The notes under the pieces were generated by a model. It did no database searches. It saw only the letters and a list, made by a program, of their open reading frames with translations, and had not been told where the DNA came from. The position numbers and the translations under genes were made by a program. Below, in pieces: positions 35,246 to 47,504 of a stretch of DNA of 64,000 nucleotides; within the stretch, counting starts at the first letter, position 1, and every line of letters starts with the position of its first letter. The DNA is from Blastomussa wellsi (taxonomy: Eukaryota > Cnidaria > Anthozoa > Scleractinia > Plerogyridae): contig OX393562.1 of NCBI GenBank assembly GCA_947652115.1, positions 9,339,551 through 9,403,550 of the forward strand, given 5' to 3'.

Positions 35246-35690
35246 TTTCAACACGCATTACTGAAAACCATTTTGCGGAGCAACAGAGAACGTGTTTTTT
35301 AGACAAGAAACTTTATTTGCAGGGGTACAAAGTAACTTTTTATGGAACAACGGACAGCGCATACTGTTAGCTGATTACATCTCGGTAATTGCTTACTTTC
35401 CACCGTGTGGAAATTTCAATCGAGTAATTTTTCCAACACATATCCGATCAATTCGTTTTGAGAGTTTCAGCACGCATTACTGAAAACCATTTTGTGGTGC
35501 AACAGAGAACATGGTTTTTAGAGAAGAAACTTTATTTGCAGGGGTACAAAGTAACTTTTTACGGAACAACGGACAGCGCATACTGTTAGTTGAATTCATT
35601 CGGTAATTGCTTACTTTCCATAACCGTGTGGAAATTTCAATTGAGTAATTTTTCCAACACATATCCAATCAATTCGTTTTAAGAGTTCAC
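35246..35690. repeat. Tandem duplication, two units of about 219 bp
   Basis: The segment from CACGCATTACTGAAAACCAT to TCCAACACATATCC recurs 219 bases downstream with scattered differences. Each unit holds GGGGTACAAAGTAACTTTTT and GGACAGCGCATACTGTTAG. No coding meaning seen; it could be a fragment of a satellite or of transposon ends. Confidence 0.8.
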
Positions 35691-36178
35691 TAAGGATACT
35701 CCATTTCTCATGACAACAGATTTCAGTTTTAAGGCGGGATCTGTGGTTCCTGTAAACACAGCCATGGTGAACTGTAGATGGTTGGTTTTTCACTTCTGGA
35801 AGCAAATACCACAAAACGAACAGCAAGATTTACATCCCATGTGGCTTTTGCTTTACGAAATATATTTTGGACAATTCGGATAAAGATCACAGAAATTAAC
35901 AAGCCTAGCCATTCTGGTACGTTACTTGAAACGTTGTTTGCATGACCACCTCACAGTTCTCATGCACAGTTCTCGCCATGAAAAAGTGAGTTTTCCCATG
36001 CCATGCCTTTCCCATGTATTCTATATCATCTCCTTCGTGTAAAGGATATCTTTTTGTTCGAAAGTTTCTGCAAAAACTGTTTTCTTCAACAGTTCTCGCC
36101 TATCATTAAATAATAAACTAACAAACAGATATTCCTTTTAAGCTGTTTAGGCCGAGAACTGTTGAAAATCACGGTAAT

Positions 36179-36414
36179 TCACGGTATCAACGACGCTTTT
36201 CATTCAACTAATTTATTCCGTTGTTTTCACATTACCAGGCACCAACCAATAGCGAAGCTCCATCTTTCTGTATATAAACAACACACGACCCACAATTCCT
36301 TGATTCGCTCCGACGAAGGGCTAACGCTCGAAATGTCAGCTCTTGAATCTCTTTACAGTGGCCAATTCACATTATCAACCCAGTTGATGAAACCAAATTA
36401 TATTGTTACACTTA
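36179..36414 (+). mobile_element. 5'-truncated Penelope-like copy, 3' end only
   Basis: Matches 44415-44642 at high identity, from TCACGGTATCAACGA through CAATAGCGAAGCTCCATCT, CGACGAAGGGCTAACGCTC and CCCAGTTGATGAAACCAAAT. It holds only the last codons and 3' UTR of that Penelope-like element, as expected from 5' truncation during reverse transcription. Confidence 0.75.
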
Positions 36415-36699
36415 CCAGATTTGGGAGATTTTTGTCATTCATCTAAATATACCAAAACAGCACTGGACAAATTTAACTGCCCCTGCACAGAAATGGCTGG
36501 AAGATTTTGAATGATTAGTAGGAAATGTTTTGCACAAAAATACAACATCTGCTTTCATATAAGGTTTATACTTCTCCTGTACTAATGTTCCTGAAAACTC
36601 AAATTGAAACTTTTTTAGGTGATTGTGTATTACAAATCAAAAACTAAGAGAACTGCCACATGGTCTTCAAGGCCTTGGTATCTACCTTTCTATGCCACA

Positions 36700-37024
36700 C
36701 TCCCCATCTTACTAAACAGAAATTGGCAGAGCTGCCTTTAAGGCCGAGAGAACTTGTAAGTCAATGCAGAAAACAAAAAAGTCTGTTTTATGTTCAACCT
36801 CACTGAAAGACCTAAAGGCCTTCAAGTGGAGAAAACTCATCAAGGAGTGGCAAGCAGAAGCCCCCACTCTGTACAAATTTCTTAAAAGTGCCTCAAACAA
36901 TGCAGTTAACAGCAGCTCACATTTTCCACATAGGCGTAAGAATTTGGTTCGTAGGTGTGAAATCAAAGTTTTCAGCCCGCAGGCGCAAGACGCACGCCTA
37001 AGGCGTGAGAGTTGGCAGGTATAG
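36700..37024 (+). pseudogene. Fragment of an unrecognised repeat-type protein
   Basis: Reads LKDLKAFKWRKLIKEWQAEA and PTLYKFLKSASNNA in frame, followed by an unrelated tail. I have the impression of a multi-copy cnidarian transposon-associated protein, but cannot name it. No start or end is supported. Confidence 0.3.
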
Positions 37025-37249
37025 GATTATCTCCAGTACATGTAGACATTGTTAGGTTTCCTTACTATTGGTGGCTATGATATAAATAGGGGGCAGGTGA
37101 ACAGATGCTTGATTGATGCTGCATTTGCATTTTATTACAATATCAGGGTTTTTCCAGACTTAAACTTCAACAACTTGGTTTATGTGTTGGAAAGGGAACC
37201 ATAAACACCAAAATTCAGGAGGCTTCATGTGAGTATGACAGCAAGGTGA

Positions 37250-37545
37250 AGATGTGGAAGGAAGCCATAGAGCAGGAAAAGGTTACTGTTATATTGATGA
37301 AACCAATAGACACTTTGTCACTCGCATCCATGAACATCTCTCCTCTGACAAAAATACCCACATCTTTAAGCACTTGAGAGGTTCTGAAAATTGTCGCTCC
37401 CTTTGTTCAGAAGATTGTTTCAAAATCATTGATTCTGCTTCTACAAGCTTCCAATTGAAAATTAAGGAAGCCATGCACATCCTTTGGGAACAGCCGTCTT
37501 TAAATTCCCAGGTTAATCATTTTAATTTATCCCTTTCATACTAAT
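37250..37545 (+). pseudogene. Penelope-like GIY-YIG C-terminal fragment
   Basis: GKGYCYIDETNRHFVTRIHE fits the second half of the GIY-YIG nuclease signature followed by the conserved R..EH; then HIFKHL and, near the end, FQLKIKEAMHILWEQPSLN, the typical C-terminus of Penelope-like elements. The AT-rich 3' UTR continues to about 37720. Separate from the fragments at 34050 and 36179. Confidence 0.65.
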
Positions 37546-37720
37546 CAGTCTCCCTTCTTAGCTTAAATACTTTCATTGTTTTTGATTCGTGCCGTTCATC
37601 CTTAATTATTCTTGTTATTATCTCACTTTGTCAACTATTTATTGCATAATTTCATTTTATTTCTCGTTGCACAACTGACAATGGATAACGTTTCATCCGA
37701 AACATGTTTCGCCTTCATTA

Positions 37721-38400
37721 AAAAATGAACTTCAAAAGTATTGTATGGTTTCCCAGTATAGTATTTTACTTTCAAAACTGATCAAATTTCCATCATCCAA
37801 TAACATTTTGACAAGTCACATGAGAAAGCGTTGTTCCCTATTTTAAAATGTGTATATCTAAGATTGTAACCATTATTTTTTGGCAGTTGCCTGATGTTTT
37901 CTTCGTGAGAAGCATGAAACCCGGAGTAGCAAATATATGTGTTTGAATTAGTCCAATGGCGTAAAAAAACGATAGCACAACAAAGCTGTTTTTTACAATT
38001 GTTCCGTCACACTACTGACAGTACAACATTGAACATTGCGTGACTACAGCTACTTGATTCTATTAACGATTGTGTTACTTAGTTTTCGTGCAGACAGCCA
38101 CGCCTAAGGCTATGATTGAAAGTTGTTATTAGATTAGTCTCGCTATACCATCCTCCTTGTTGTAATTTTGGGTCAGTTTGTATCAGTCTTTTATTGTGTG
38201 CAGACCCAGCAGTTCTTTCTGTTTTTACCTCAAACAAATCGAATAAATCTGTTAAGTACATCAACAGGTTTTATTTATGACTTTTTGTGGTAATACTGCC
38301 GTATCGGAGCCACAACCTATTGGCCAAGGTAGCAGAACAGTAAAAACAGAGAACCAGAGGCTTCACACACAAGCAAGCTGCTCGTTTGGTTGGTTAAGGA
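37721..38400. other. Host DNA, no gene seen
   Basis: No supported coding region or repeat was found here. Confidence 0.45.
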
Positions 38401-38860
38401 GTGGCCATGGAGAACGGCAAAGAAAAGCAACCAGCTGAACAAGTTGCATTCACCATTCAGGAGCCACAGGGAGAGCATGGACCTGAAGAAGAAGAAGCTG
38501 CAATGTACGATGACACTGGAGCACACACAAAACAGACAAGCAAGCAGTTGCACACGGTAATACAAAATAAAATTTTAGAAACAGAGAACTGTGCTGAAAA
38601 CCTGTGGAAAAGATGTTTGCAGGAAATCATGAAATTTCAAAAACCGGATCAGCTAGAAGAAATCTGGAATGGTATCGCAAAGAGAAGATCTTTATTTACC
38701 GGTAATACGTATCAGTTAGAAATCTTATCGATGCAAGAATTTACCACAAGCGCTAGCTCAACTGAATTGATTGAGATAGGAAATGCCTAGAGAAACTGCG
38801 ACTTCGTGTAAGGCGTTCTTAGACAATGCATTGAAAGACGCCAATGATCAAATAAAGAAC

Positions 38861-38871
38861 TTGTTAGAAAT
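38861..38871. repeat. SINE target duplication, left (TTGTTAGAAAT)
   Basis: Eleven bases repeated at 39182-39192, directly flanking the SINE. Confidence 0.85.
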
Positions 38872-39181
38872 TCCTGGAGGCACAGTGGCCTAATGGTTGG
38901 TGCGCTGGACTCTGGATCGGACAGTCTGGGTTCGAGCCTCTAGCCGGGGCACTGTGTTGTGTTCTTGGGCAAGACACTTAACTCTCACAGTGCCTCTCTT
39001 CACCCAGGTGTATAAATGGGTACCGGGAAATTTACTGCTGGGGGATAACCCTGCGATGGACTAGCATCCTATCCAGGGGGAGTAGAAATACTTCCTGTCG
39101 CTTCATGCTACAGAAACCGGGATAAGCTCCGGCCTGATGGGCCACTAGGCCCAAATGCAGACTTTACCTTTTTTCACCTTA
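38872..39181 (+). mobile_element. tRNA-derived SINE inside the gag pseudogene
   Basis: A tRNA-like head has box A TGGCCTAATGG and box B GGTTCGAGCC, followed by a conserved body (TTGGGCAAGACACTTAACTC, CACCCAGGTGTATAAATGGG) seen in invertebrate SINE families, and a pyrimidine-rich tail. Flanked by the 11-base duplication TTGTTAGAAAT. A second copy is at 47505-47811, with gag sequence attached. Confidence 0.85.
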
Positions 39182-40869
39182 TTGTTAGAAATGGGATCCG
39201 CAGGAATGCAAAGCTCAACAACATCATCTGTCATCTCCTCCGTGACATCCGCGCGATTAAAGGCCAAAGCAAAGGCTGCCGTGCTTAAAAGAGCCGAATT
39301 ACAAAAGCAAAGAATGGAAATAGAGTTGCGTTCAACCCTCTTGATCGAGCAGGAAGAACTTGCCTTAGCTGGCAAAGGCGAAACGGAAAAGCTAGGCTCA
39401 AAGCACTGCGATTAGACAAAGAGGTGGCGATTGCACTAGCAACAGCTAGGGCTATTGATGAAGAACTAAACGAATCTGATTTAAGCATTGACAAAGAATC
39501 ATTCTGTGCACCCAATCTCCAGCCGGTAAGCCCTAAACATTGTGTGCTGGAGTACCGAGATGCGCAAAAGGAATTGTTTCCTTCGGTCGGCGAAGTTGTC
39601 AAGAAGGAAAACATAAAGCTAGATCATCTGAGCCTAAACTAAAGCAAGAGCCATTTATGCAAGCGCAAGTCACCGCACCACAAGACACGCGACTGAAAGT
39701 CTTGCCTCTCACAGCCGTCAAGCTAAACTCAAATACACCAGCATTGACACCCACGCTCTTTCCAGCTCACACTGCCGTAAGCCCTTACATTGAGTTCATG
39801 GCCCGAAGGAAAGGCTTCGTAACACGTACATTGAAACCCAGAGGGAATAAAGGAAGCCTGGTCAGGTGCTGTAGTCACGCAAGGCCACCTTGAAAAACTA
39901 AAAACTTTCTCAAGAATAGCGAACTGCAAAAATAAACGGCTTTAAGAGTTTGGCGATCTATTGCAAGGGCTGCAGTGCGCTAAAAACGACATGGCACTAA
40001 GAGGTCTCAAATTTCTGGACAAGCCAGCCTATTTGAGGCCTGTCGTGACTAAATTACCCGACGACCTCCAAGGGAGATGGCAAGGGCATGCATTTAAATA
40101 CAATGGCCAGTATATTGTCGACTATCCCCCGTTTAACGTGTTCTCAAAGTTTATCCAAGGGGTTTCCAGCAAGAGGAATGACCCCTATCTAGCCATGGAG
40201 AATAATGTGAAAGATTTAACGTCAAGCCAGCCAAATTACCCTTCTAGAATCCTCAGATCTTGGAATGCACAGCAAGATATAAAGACAGCGAAAACCGAAG
40301 TTACTGGATCCAAGCACATGCAAAGAGAAACGCCCAGTAGAAATGATCCCAGCAAATGGTGTTTCATTCACGACAGACCCCATCCCTTAAAAGTATGCCG
40401 AATTCTCAAAGCCAAACCGTTTCGCTAGCAAACAGACATGCTAACGAAGCACCATTGTTTGCATGCTTCGTCCACTCATTCCTCAAGGAACTGCACCTAC
40501 ACCCCTGACTGTGCAGTATGCCACAGCGATAAACATGTGACAGTTCTCTATCCTGACAACGCAAGGCAAGAAACTCGCACGTTCAAAAGTCCGGCACAGC
40601 AGCAAGGCGAGGAGCAAGCGGCAGCAACCCCTCAAGGAACTGAATCTCTGATTGTTTTTTATTTTTTTTTTCTAATTTAATACTTTATTAATAATGATAT
40701 ACAGTTACAAAAAGTTTGGGGTACAATTACACTTTAAATACACAATTACAGTGCACTACAGTTACAATTACAATATTGAAATACTACTACATTTACAGGT
40801 ACAGTTACACTAAATAATTACAATGATAATTAAATAATAATTCAATGATAATAAAAAAAAGAACATTTG

Positions 40870-41195
40870 CAGACGTTGCATACTTTTTCTTTAAAAAAGT
40901 TTGTCTGAAAAAACTTCCCATTTAGCTAAATGGGTGTGCAATTTATTTTTCTGCTTAGCAACAAATTCTTCTATTTTAATAATTTTTCTTAGTAGAGCAT
41001 TAAAGACATTCAAACTGGGATTAATAGATCACGTCCTACACAGAACCAAAAGAACTATGTGATTTAAAGACATAAAATTTTCCTTGAGATCAGGAAAACC
41101 AAATATAACATTGACCAATTTTGACAAATCAACATTAAGTCCAGTATCACACTGTTGCAACCATGCAGTTAAAAATTTCATTCCACTAGAATACC
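40870..41195 (-). pseudogene. LINE 3' end, distal part
   Basis: Minus-strand reading EPWYSSGMKFLTAWLQQ and VIFGFPDLKENFMSLNHIVL fits the last part of an L1/Tx1-like ORF2, after its zinc-finger region at 42250-42380. The two are separated by the hAT-like insertion. Compare the matching end of the LINE at 52600-52970. Confidence 0.5.
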
Positions 41196-42250
41196 ATGGT
41201 TCATACAGACCTAAGACCTTTCTTTTCAAGTACTTTTCAAGGACTTTTCAAGGACAAATCACATTTTTTCAAGGACTTGTTTTCCACTCAATTTGGCATG
41301 CATGTAATCAACCCCTCAATTCAAATTACTTTTTGTATGGAATGTTCTGCAAAGAGATGTGCAATACAAACAGGAAACTTCCGTTAATGTGGTACAGGAA
41401 ACCAGATCACAAACCTTAGGAGATGTTTTGATTGTGTCTATTCTTTTAGCTTTTCCAGTTTGGAATTTAAGCTTGCATCTAAGTCAGTTAGTTCTTGAAT
41501 TTTGTCCTTTGCTGTTTTTCGAAGTGAATTGGCTTGGGTCACTAAGGTCAACTTCCCTGTGGATTCTGCTTTTAAGCAAAGTTCATCTGCTGTTTCATTA
41601 AGAGACTTTATGTCCGAGTCCACTCTTCTTTTTAATCTCGTCAATTTCCTCTAGTATAGACTTTCGTTTTGACTGTTCCTGTTTTGAGTGCGATTTCAGT
41701 GCGCTCTCGCCCATACTTGACACGCCAATTATCCGGTCACACCATTGACACAATGCTTTCCACTTGTCTGCTTTCAATGCACTCACCCAGCCTTTGTATT
41801 GAGGGTCACGTTCCCACTTCCTATTGTATAAGCACTGACCCTTCCGCCCTTTTGACTCCATGACACTGCAAAATTCCTTGTGCACTCCCTTGTGCACGGG
41901 ATAACTCACAAGACCGATTACAAATGGTAGGGGGGTACAGGTTATTGCAATACCTTATCCCTGGAAGGCACGGTTCCTAAGGTACGTCAAATAACAGCAA
42001 TGAACTACACCAGAAATCTTCACGCGATGTTTCACGCACAAAATTGTGTCTTACTGAGCTTTCAAAGTTTTCTGTGCGTAAGACAACGTTGCGCTAATGA
42101 AGTTTTGTTTATTCAAGGGCCTTTCCATAAGATTCAAGGACTACTGGGGAAAATTCAAGGACTTTTTAAGGACTTGAGCAAATTTTTTAATTTTCAAGGA
42201 CTTTTCAAGGGGTTGATGCTTTTTCAAGGACTTTTCAAGGCCCGTGCGAA
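41196..42250. mobile_element. hAT-like insertion with zinc-finger gene remnant
   Basis: About 1.05 kb separates two parts of a LINE. Both borders carry CCATGG with sequence TTC next to it, and both sides hold many short repeats of TTTTCAAGGACTTTTCAAGG type just inside the ends, like hAT subterminal repeats. The inside codes on the minus strand for a BED/C2H2-like finger protein (41438-41909). No transposase is present, so the class is tentative. Confidence 0.45.
41438..41909 (-). pseudogene. BED/C2H2-like zinc-finger protein remnant
   Basis: Two overlapping frames. The upstream one (41909-41598) reads KWERDPQYKGWVSALKADKW, then CQWCDRIIGVSSMGESALKS and HSKQEQSK, a C2..H finger of the type found in transposon-related proteins. 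The second (41644-41438) is a charged helix. The frame changes near 41620. Confidence 0.4.
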
Positions 42251-42380
42251 CCATGGAATAAGAACATAATGCAAACAGATGCTCAGGGGTTTCTTCCTCC
42301 TTTCCACAAAAGGTGCATAAAGGCGACTCCACCGTCGCCAAATTCAGTGTGCTCAAAATTCTTTTTCACGTAACATTATG
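42250..42380 (-). pseudogene. LINE 3' end, zinc-finger part
   Basis: Minus-strand LNLATVESPLCTFCGKEEET followed by PEHLFALC is the C-terminal Cys-rich motif of L1/Tx1-like ORF2 proteins; the LINE at 49277-53338 has LCTFCQTFPETLEHFFYRC at the same place. The hAT-like insertion cuts it at about 42250. Confidence 0.6.
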
Positions 42381-44642
42381 AGGATTACTATTAGAGCTAT
42401 GTGCCAGAAACGCGATGACCTCGACAAACAAATTCTACATTATCGCTCTGAACTGTCCAAAACCTGCCCAGCTATTTTAGTACAATCAATTCGCGCAAAA
42501 ATCCAGGAGTTAAACTCTAAACTATTTAACCATTTACACCAAATTAAGGCCCAAAAACTTCAACAATTAATAGGTCCTCAAATTACTTGTGACTCATCAC
42601 TTGAAAACCTTAACACCGTGGTTACTATTCCAGAAAATCTTCCGCTCTCCGACTCAGAGAAATCCGTCCTCAGTAAGGGCTTGAATTTTGTTCCTATATC
42701 CAAAAAACCGGACGAATTCTCAGTTAAGCAAGATGTTGAAAAATTCCTTCGCCGCATTCAACTGAAAGCCTTTTTCCATGACAAAGAGGATGATTTAAAC
42801 ACCTCGGACAAAGATACTTTCGAGATGCTTCAGACTCGAAAATCTAAGTGGACTCCCCCAGAGGGCCAGTTTGCCTCTAGATTTTTTCATTAAAAAATGC
42901 CGTCACGACATCAACAAACTTAATTTCAATCATAACACCAAATTTTCCAACCTTTCTTCGGAAGAGAGGACGGCGCTAAAAAACCTTAGTAAGCGCAAAG
43001 ACATAATTATCAAAGCGGCCGACAAAGGCGGCGCTTTAGTTGTTTGGCGGGCTGACCTCTACCAAAAAGAAGCTTTGCGGCAACTTTCTGACACCTCTTT
43101 TTATGCTAAAGTTGATAAAGATCTCACCTCCACTAACCAACAAATTGTCAAGAGCACTATTAACGACCTTATAGTCAAACAAGAATTGCCGGCTACTGCT
43201 ACCAATCTCATCATTACCACTCCCAGAACCTGTATTTACTTTTTACCTAAAATTCACAAACCTAACAACCCAGGTCGACCTATCGTCTCTGCCTGTAGTT
43301 GCCCTACCAAACTCATTTCCAGCTATTTAGACAAAATTATGGCACCTATTGTCAGATCTTTACCGTCATACGTTAAAGACAGTCAACACGCACTTCAAAT
43401 TTTTCGCGATTTCAATTTCCTGGGCGAAGACAAATTTATTTTCACTATGGATATTACATCTCTTTACACCGTCATCCCAAATGGCGAAGGTCTTCTAGCC
43501 CTCAAACATTTTTTTGATTTACGCACTGTTAAGGAACCAAGCTCAGAAACATTACTCTGCCTGGCTGAGTTAGTGTTAACACTCAACTGTTTTTCATTCA
43601 GGAACAATTATTACAAACAAATCAATGGCATGGCCATGGGTACCAAAATGGGACCCAGCTACGCCAATCTTTTCGTAGGCTACATTGAACACCAATTTTT
43701 CAATCAATACAACGGCCCATTTCTTCGACAAACACGGCTATCCTGCTTCTGTTGTTCAAGCGAGCCACAATCGCGCCCAGCAAATTGATCGACAGTCAGC
43801 ACTACAAACGTCACAGAGAGAAAACAACGATAGAATTCCACTCACCCTCACATTCCACCCTTTCAACCACGCAGTCAAATCCATCATTCTCAAAAACTTT
43901 AAATTACTTCAAAATGATCCCGACACTGGTAGAATCTTTTCGCAACCTCCATTAATTTCATTTAAACGCGACAAAAACATAGGTAACTTTTTGGTCAGAA
44001 GTGCATTCCAAACTAGTGATCAACCCGGAACTTTTAAATGCGCTCGCGCACGATGCAAAACATGCCCTTTCATTCACAACGTTGACAAAATATCGGGACC
44101 CAAGCGATCTATGAAAATCACTGATCATTTCACCTGTACCTCAGCCAATGCCATCTACTGTACAACTTGCACTCTTTGCAAAATGTTATACATTGGCGAA
44201 ACAGGGAGACGACTTGGCGACCGATTCCGAGAACACCTTCGTGACGTAGAGAAAGACGACAAAAATGAATCGAAACCGGTCGCGAGACACTTCAATCTCC
44301 CAAATCATTCTAAGCAACATATGGCAGTCTGCGGCTTTTCCCTTCACCAAGGAAACACGGAAAGCCGTAAAACTCTAGAACAAAAATTTATTTTTCAAAT
44401 CGGCACTCTTTATCCTCACGGTATCAACGAACGCTTTTCATTCAACTAATTTATTCCGAAGTTTTCACATTACCAGGCACCAGCCAATAGCGAAGCTCCA
44501 TCTGTCTGTATATAAAAACACACAACGCACAATTCCTTGATTCGCTCCGACGAAGGGCTAACGCTCAAAACGTCAGCTCTTGAATCTCTTTACGGTGGCC
44601 AGTTGACATTATCAACCCAGTTGATGAAACCAAATTATATTA
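42378..44642 (+). mobile_element. Penelope-like element with GIY-YIG domain, internally deleted
   Basis: Coding runs through three frames: 42378-42893 (N-terminus), 42871-43720 (reverse transcriptase with CIYFLPKIHKPNNPGRPI, FTMDITSLYT, GMAMGTKMGPSYANLF) and 43720-44449. The third begins with thumb-like sequence, then a CKTCPF region and the GIY-YIG nuclease MLYIGETGRRLGDRFREHL. A deletion near 43720 removed the catalytic Y/F-x-D-D segment. The 3' UTR to 44642 is shared with 36179-36414. Confidence 0.8.
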
Positions 44643-47504
44643 CATAATTTAGAATTTGTAAGTACGATTCTATTAATCACTTTGCATTGAAATTCTCGTC
44701 ATGACAACTTCACTGCGGTTTAAGTGTGTACCCACATTTTGTGGGTCGATCGTTATTCATATATGCAGTCTATTGTTTGTTGACATTAAATATTCATCCA
44801 CCATGGCACAAATTCTTTCCGATTACGTGCTTGGCTGTGCATGAGCGCAAAAGCTTTGATGTTAGGTGTGATATATTTCGTTTGTTGCCAGTTTGATGCT
44901 TGAGTGATTTTACCGCAATCCATTGTTCACTTGAACTTCACTTAAATTAAAAATAGAGGGCAACTCATGATGTTTAATATGAGGATCTCAAATGCCTACA
45001 TTTCGCAAATTTGTAACACCATCAAACCGCTTGCCACACATTTCCTCATTGGAGAAACATAGGCATGCAATGCGTGCGAGAGTTACTTTTTTCAGTTTCG
45101 ATATGGACGTATTGGGTCAGCAAAACTAGCCCGTCCAAAACAAATGCTCAATGACCAATTTAGTTTTGCGCCTTTTGCTGACAGTGTGTGCATTTTAAGT
45201 AAATGAGCGCAACACAAAATACGTTTGACTAGCAAATTCATTCAAGACAAAACTTTCCTGTCGACCATGAATAATATATCTGTAAAAACTGCAGTAATCA
45301 GTTTAATTAATCACTTTAATGCGCATGTCATTCCATTTTTATCAAACAATTTCACAATCTCGTCCCCCAGAGCCCGCTTTTCTTTTGGTCAGCATCACGA
45401 AAAGCGGGCTCTGGGGACGACATTGACAATTTGACTGGTTTCTTGATGCAACCCCAAACCTGATTGGATTGATATGCATCACTAACACGGGTGTGACACC
45501 TAAAAGTCTAATTTGATTACTTTGCAGTTACACTTGCCGACACAAAGTCTGCAGCAATATTTGAGGGATTCCATACCACAAATCTTTAGAAAATATCAAT
45601 GCTTTTAAACTCTCTTCTTTAACACTACTCATTACTACACAGCATTACAATATTGTGAAGACATACCCACCTACCGCTTGTTGTGACTGTAACATTGTCG
45701 GAAAATGCTGGGCGAATTAAACGACGACGGCGATAAACCAAAAAACCACGATACTACGTGAACACAACTTTAATAAAAACTGAACACGCTTTAATCCGGG
45801 CTACAAACTTATATCTGGTTAACACACACATAGTCTTCATGTACAACACATGAAATATTGTCACAGTGACTAAATGCCAATTTTAATTAACAAAGCTATT
45901 TCTATCTGAAAATGAAAAACTCAGAGACTCAAAGGACAATGCAGAATGCAACACCAAACGTGATTCTTGACAGCGGTAACACGATACTTTTGTTTATTTG
46001 TAATATGATACTTTTTTTTGAAATGTTGAAACATAATACTTTGTTTTTCTGCATCGCTGATTTTCAACACAAAGTGTCATGTTTTGTGATTTATTAAACA
46101 CACATCAAAGTATTTATCGAAAGACAATAAACGGATCAAATGGAAAAACATATCTTTCCAAAGGGTTTTTAAAACGTATTACAGTTAGTACATTGTTCTC
46201 TGGTTGTTTCGAAATTTGTGCCGAAAATCCTGGTGAAAGATTTTGCATATTTAATTAAACACGGTTCGTGAAATATTTACCAGAGCTGGTACGTCTGCAA
46301 TGAAAGCTGTTTCTCCGGAATTACTGTACCCTGCGTTCTTGAGTATGTGGCCTCCCTAACTTCAAATTCTTAAATGCCCTATGACATCTACTACCGGTAT
46401 GTCCTGAAGCAAAATCTCTGATCATGTCTGATCTCTCAGCTCTACTGATTTCAAACTCATCTCTGAGAAATAGGAAGCTGCGTACATCCGCAACTTCAAA
46501 TTTAACCAAAATTAAAGCTATCATTACTTCAGTCAGAAACATTTGAAAATTCAACATGGCTCTTATTCACAACTAACCGCAATCAAAAAACAATCCCTCA
46601 ACCCAAAGCCGCCAAAACAGACTGCTCACAGCATGTAAAATTTCACATCCTCGTACCTTCTTCGCCACCATGAAAATTTTCGAACATTTTTCCACTTAAA
46701 ACCCACACACAACGTTGCACACCAGAGCTACATAAACACCGAGTGCTGGAAATAGACATCATGCCAACACCGCCCAATAAGGCCAAGTTTATACGAAAAT
46801 AAAGATGGCCGTCCCTTGAATCCGAACCAAATATTGATACAAAATTAAACGATACAAACAAGCGGCAATTTCATTGGTTATCGATCGATAGTATCCTAAT
46901 TCTGATTGGTGTGAAATACATCGCTCGTCCACCCATCTATCCATCCACTGAATAGTGACATACGTCCGTACGCCGACTAAGAGTTATTTTTCTTTCTTTT
47001 ATTTTTGATTTTTTTTTAAATAACTCAAAAATAAAAGCGCCAACTTCAACAGTTAGCCACTGTATTAAGCTTTGAGGTAATTAACTTCACAGGCAAGTAG
47101 CGATTCACGACTTTCTTATTCAAGACACTCGGAGCCGACAAGAAACTGTTTACGGGCTTCATCGCAAAAGAAAATAGAGCAAAGCAAAAGAGTGCGACTT
47201 GCCAGCATGCGAGGTCACACAATGCAGTTTTTAAAGCCAAATTTAAAAAGCCGAGACGCTTGCCGACGAACAGCGGCAGCTTCTGTGAGGACGAGCAGTG
47301 GCGGCTCTTCACGATAAATTCAGTTGTCTGTCAAAACTCAACCAAAACTAGCACTGAAGGGCTCGTTTTAAAGCTTGTAAAATGCTTCTCAATACAGTTT
47401 GTTGCGTTAGGGCGAAGCGTTTAGTTGCAGAAAAGATACGTGCGACATTTTCTGTGAATGCAAAATAAACACAAACACATCGGGTAGTTAATCTTTCTTG
47501 TTAA
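44643..47504. other. Host DNA with few features
   Basis: No supported gene in nearly 3 kb, AT-rich throughout. The only structure seen is the hairpin at 45361-45420 and poly-T/poly-A tracts near 46985-47040. Confidence 0.5.
45361..45420. repeat. Near-perfect 21-bp-arm hairpin
   Basis: CGTCCCCCAGAGCCCGCTTT pairs with AAAGCGGGCTCTGGGGACG after a short loop (about 18 bases). GC-rich and out of keeping with the AT-rich surroundings. Possibly the tip of a MITE. Confidence 0.7.

Larger units (their letters stand above)
38401..40680 (+). pseudogene. BEL/Pao-type retrotransposon gag, broken and split by a SINE
   Basis: The first part (38401-38790) is an acidic N-terminus. After the SINE come a Lys/Ala-rich helix (SARLKAKAKAAVLKRAELQK), SPYIEFMARR near 39790, then LPDDLQGRWQGHAFKY, YIVDYPPFNVFSKFI and a CCHC-like end (CAVCHSDKH) typical of BEL gag in invertebrates. 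Frames change at about 38790, 39415, 39645 and 39900. No protease, reverse transcriptase or LTR follows: AT-rich sequence starts at about 40660. Confidence 0.65.

Noticed and set aside
36308..36340. Hammerhead-ribozyme-like motif (CCGACGAAGGGCTAACGCTC, then GAAA) in the Penelope-like 3' end
   Set aside because: Penelope-like elements are known to carry hammerheads, and a small stem is possible. The core does not fit the canonical CUGANGA (C at the invariant U and an extra A), and the second copy (44543-44575) has lost GAAA. Too weak to annotate.
38890..38960. tRNA gene
   Set aside because: Box A and box B belong to the tRNA-derived head of a SINE; the cloverleaf is degenerate and the element has a target duplication and body.
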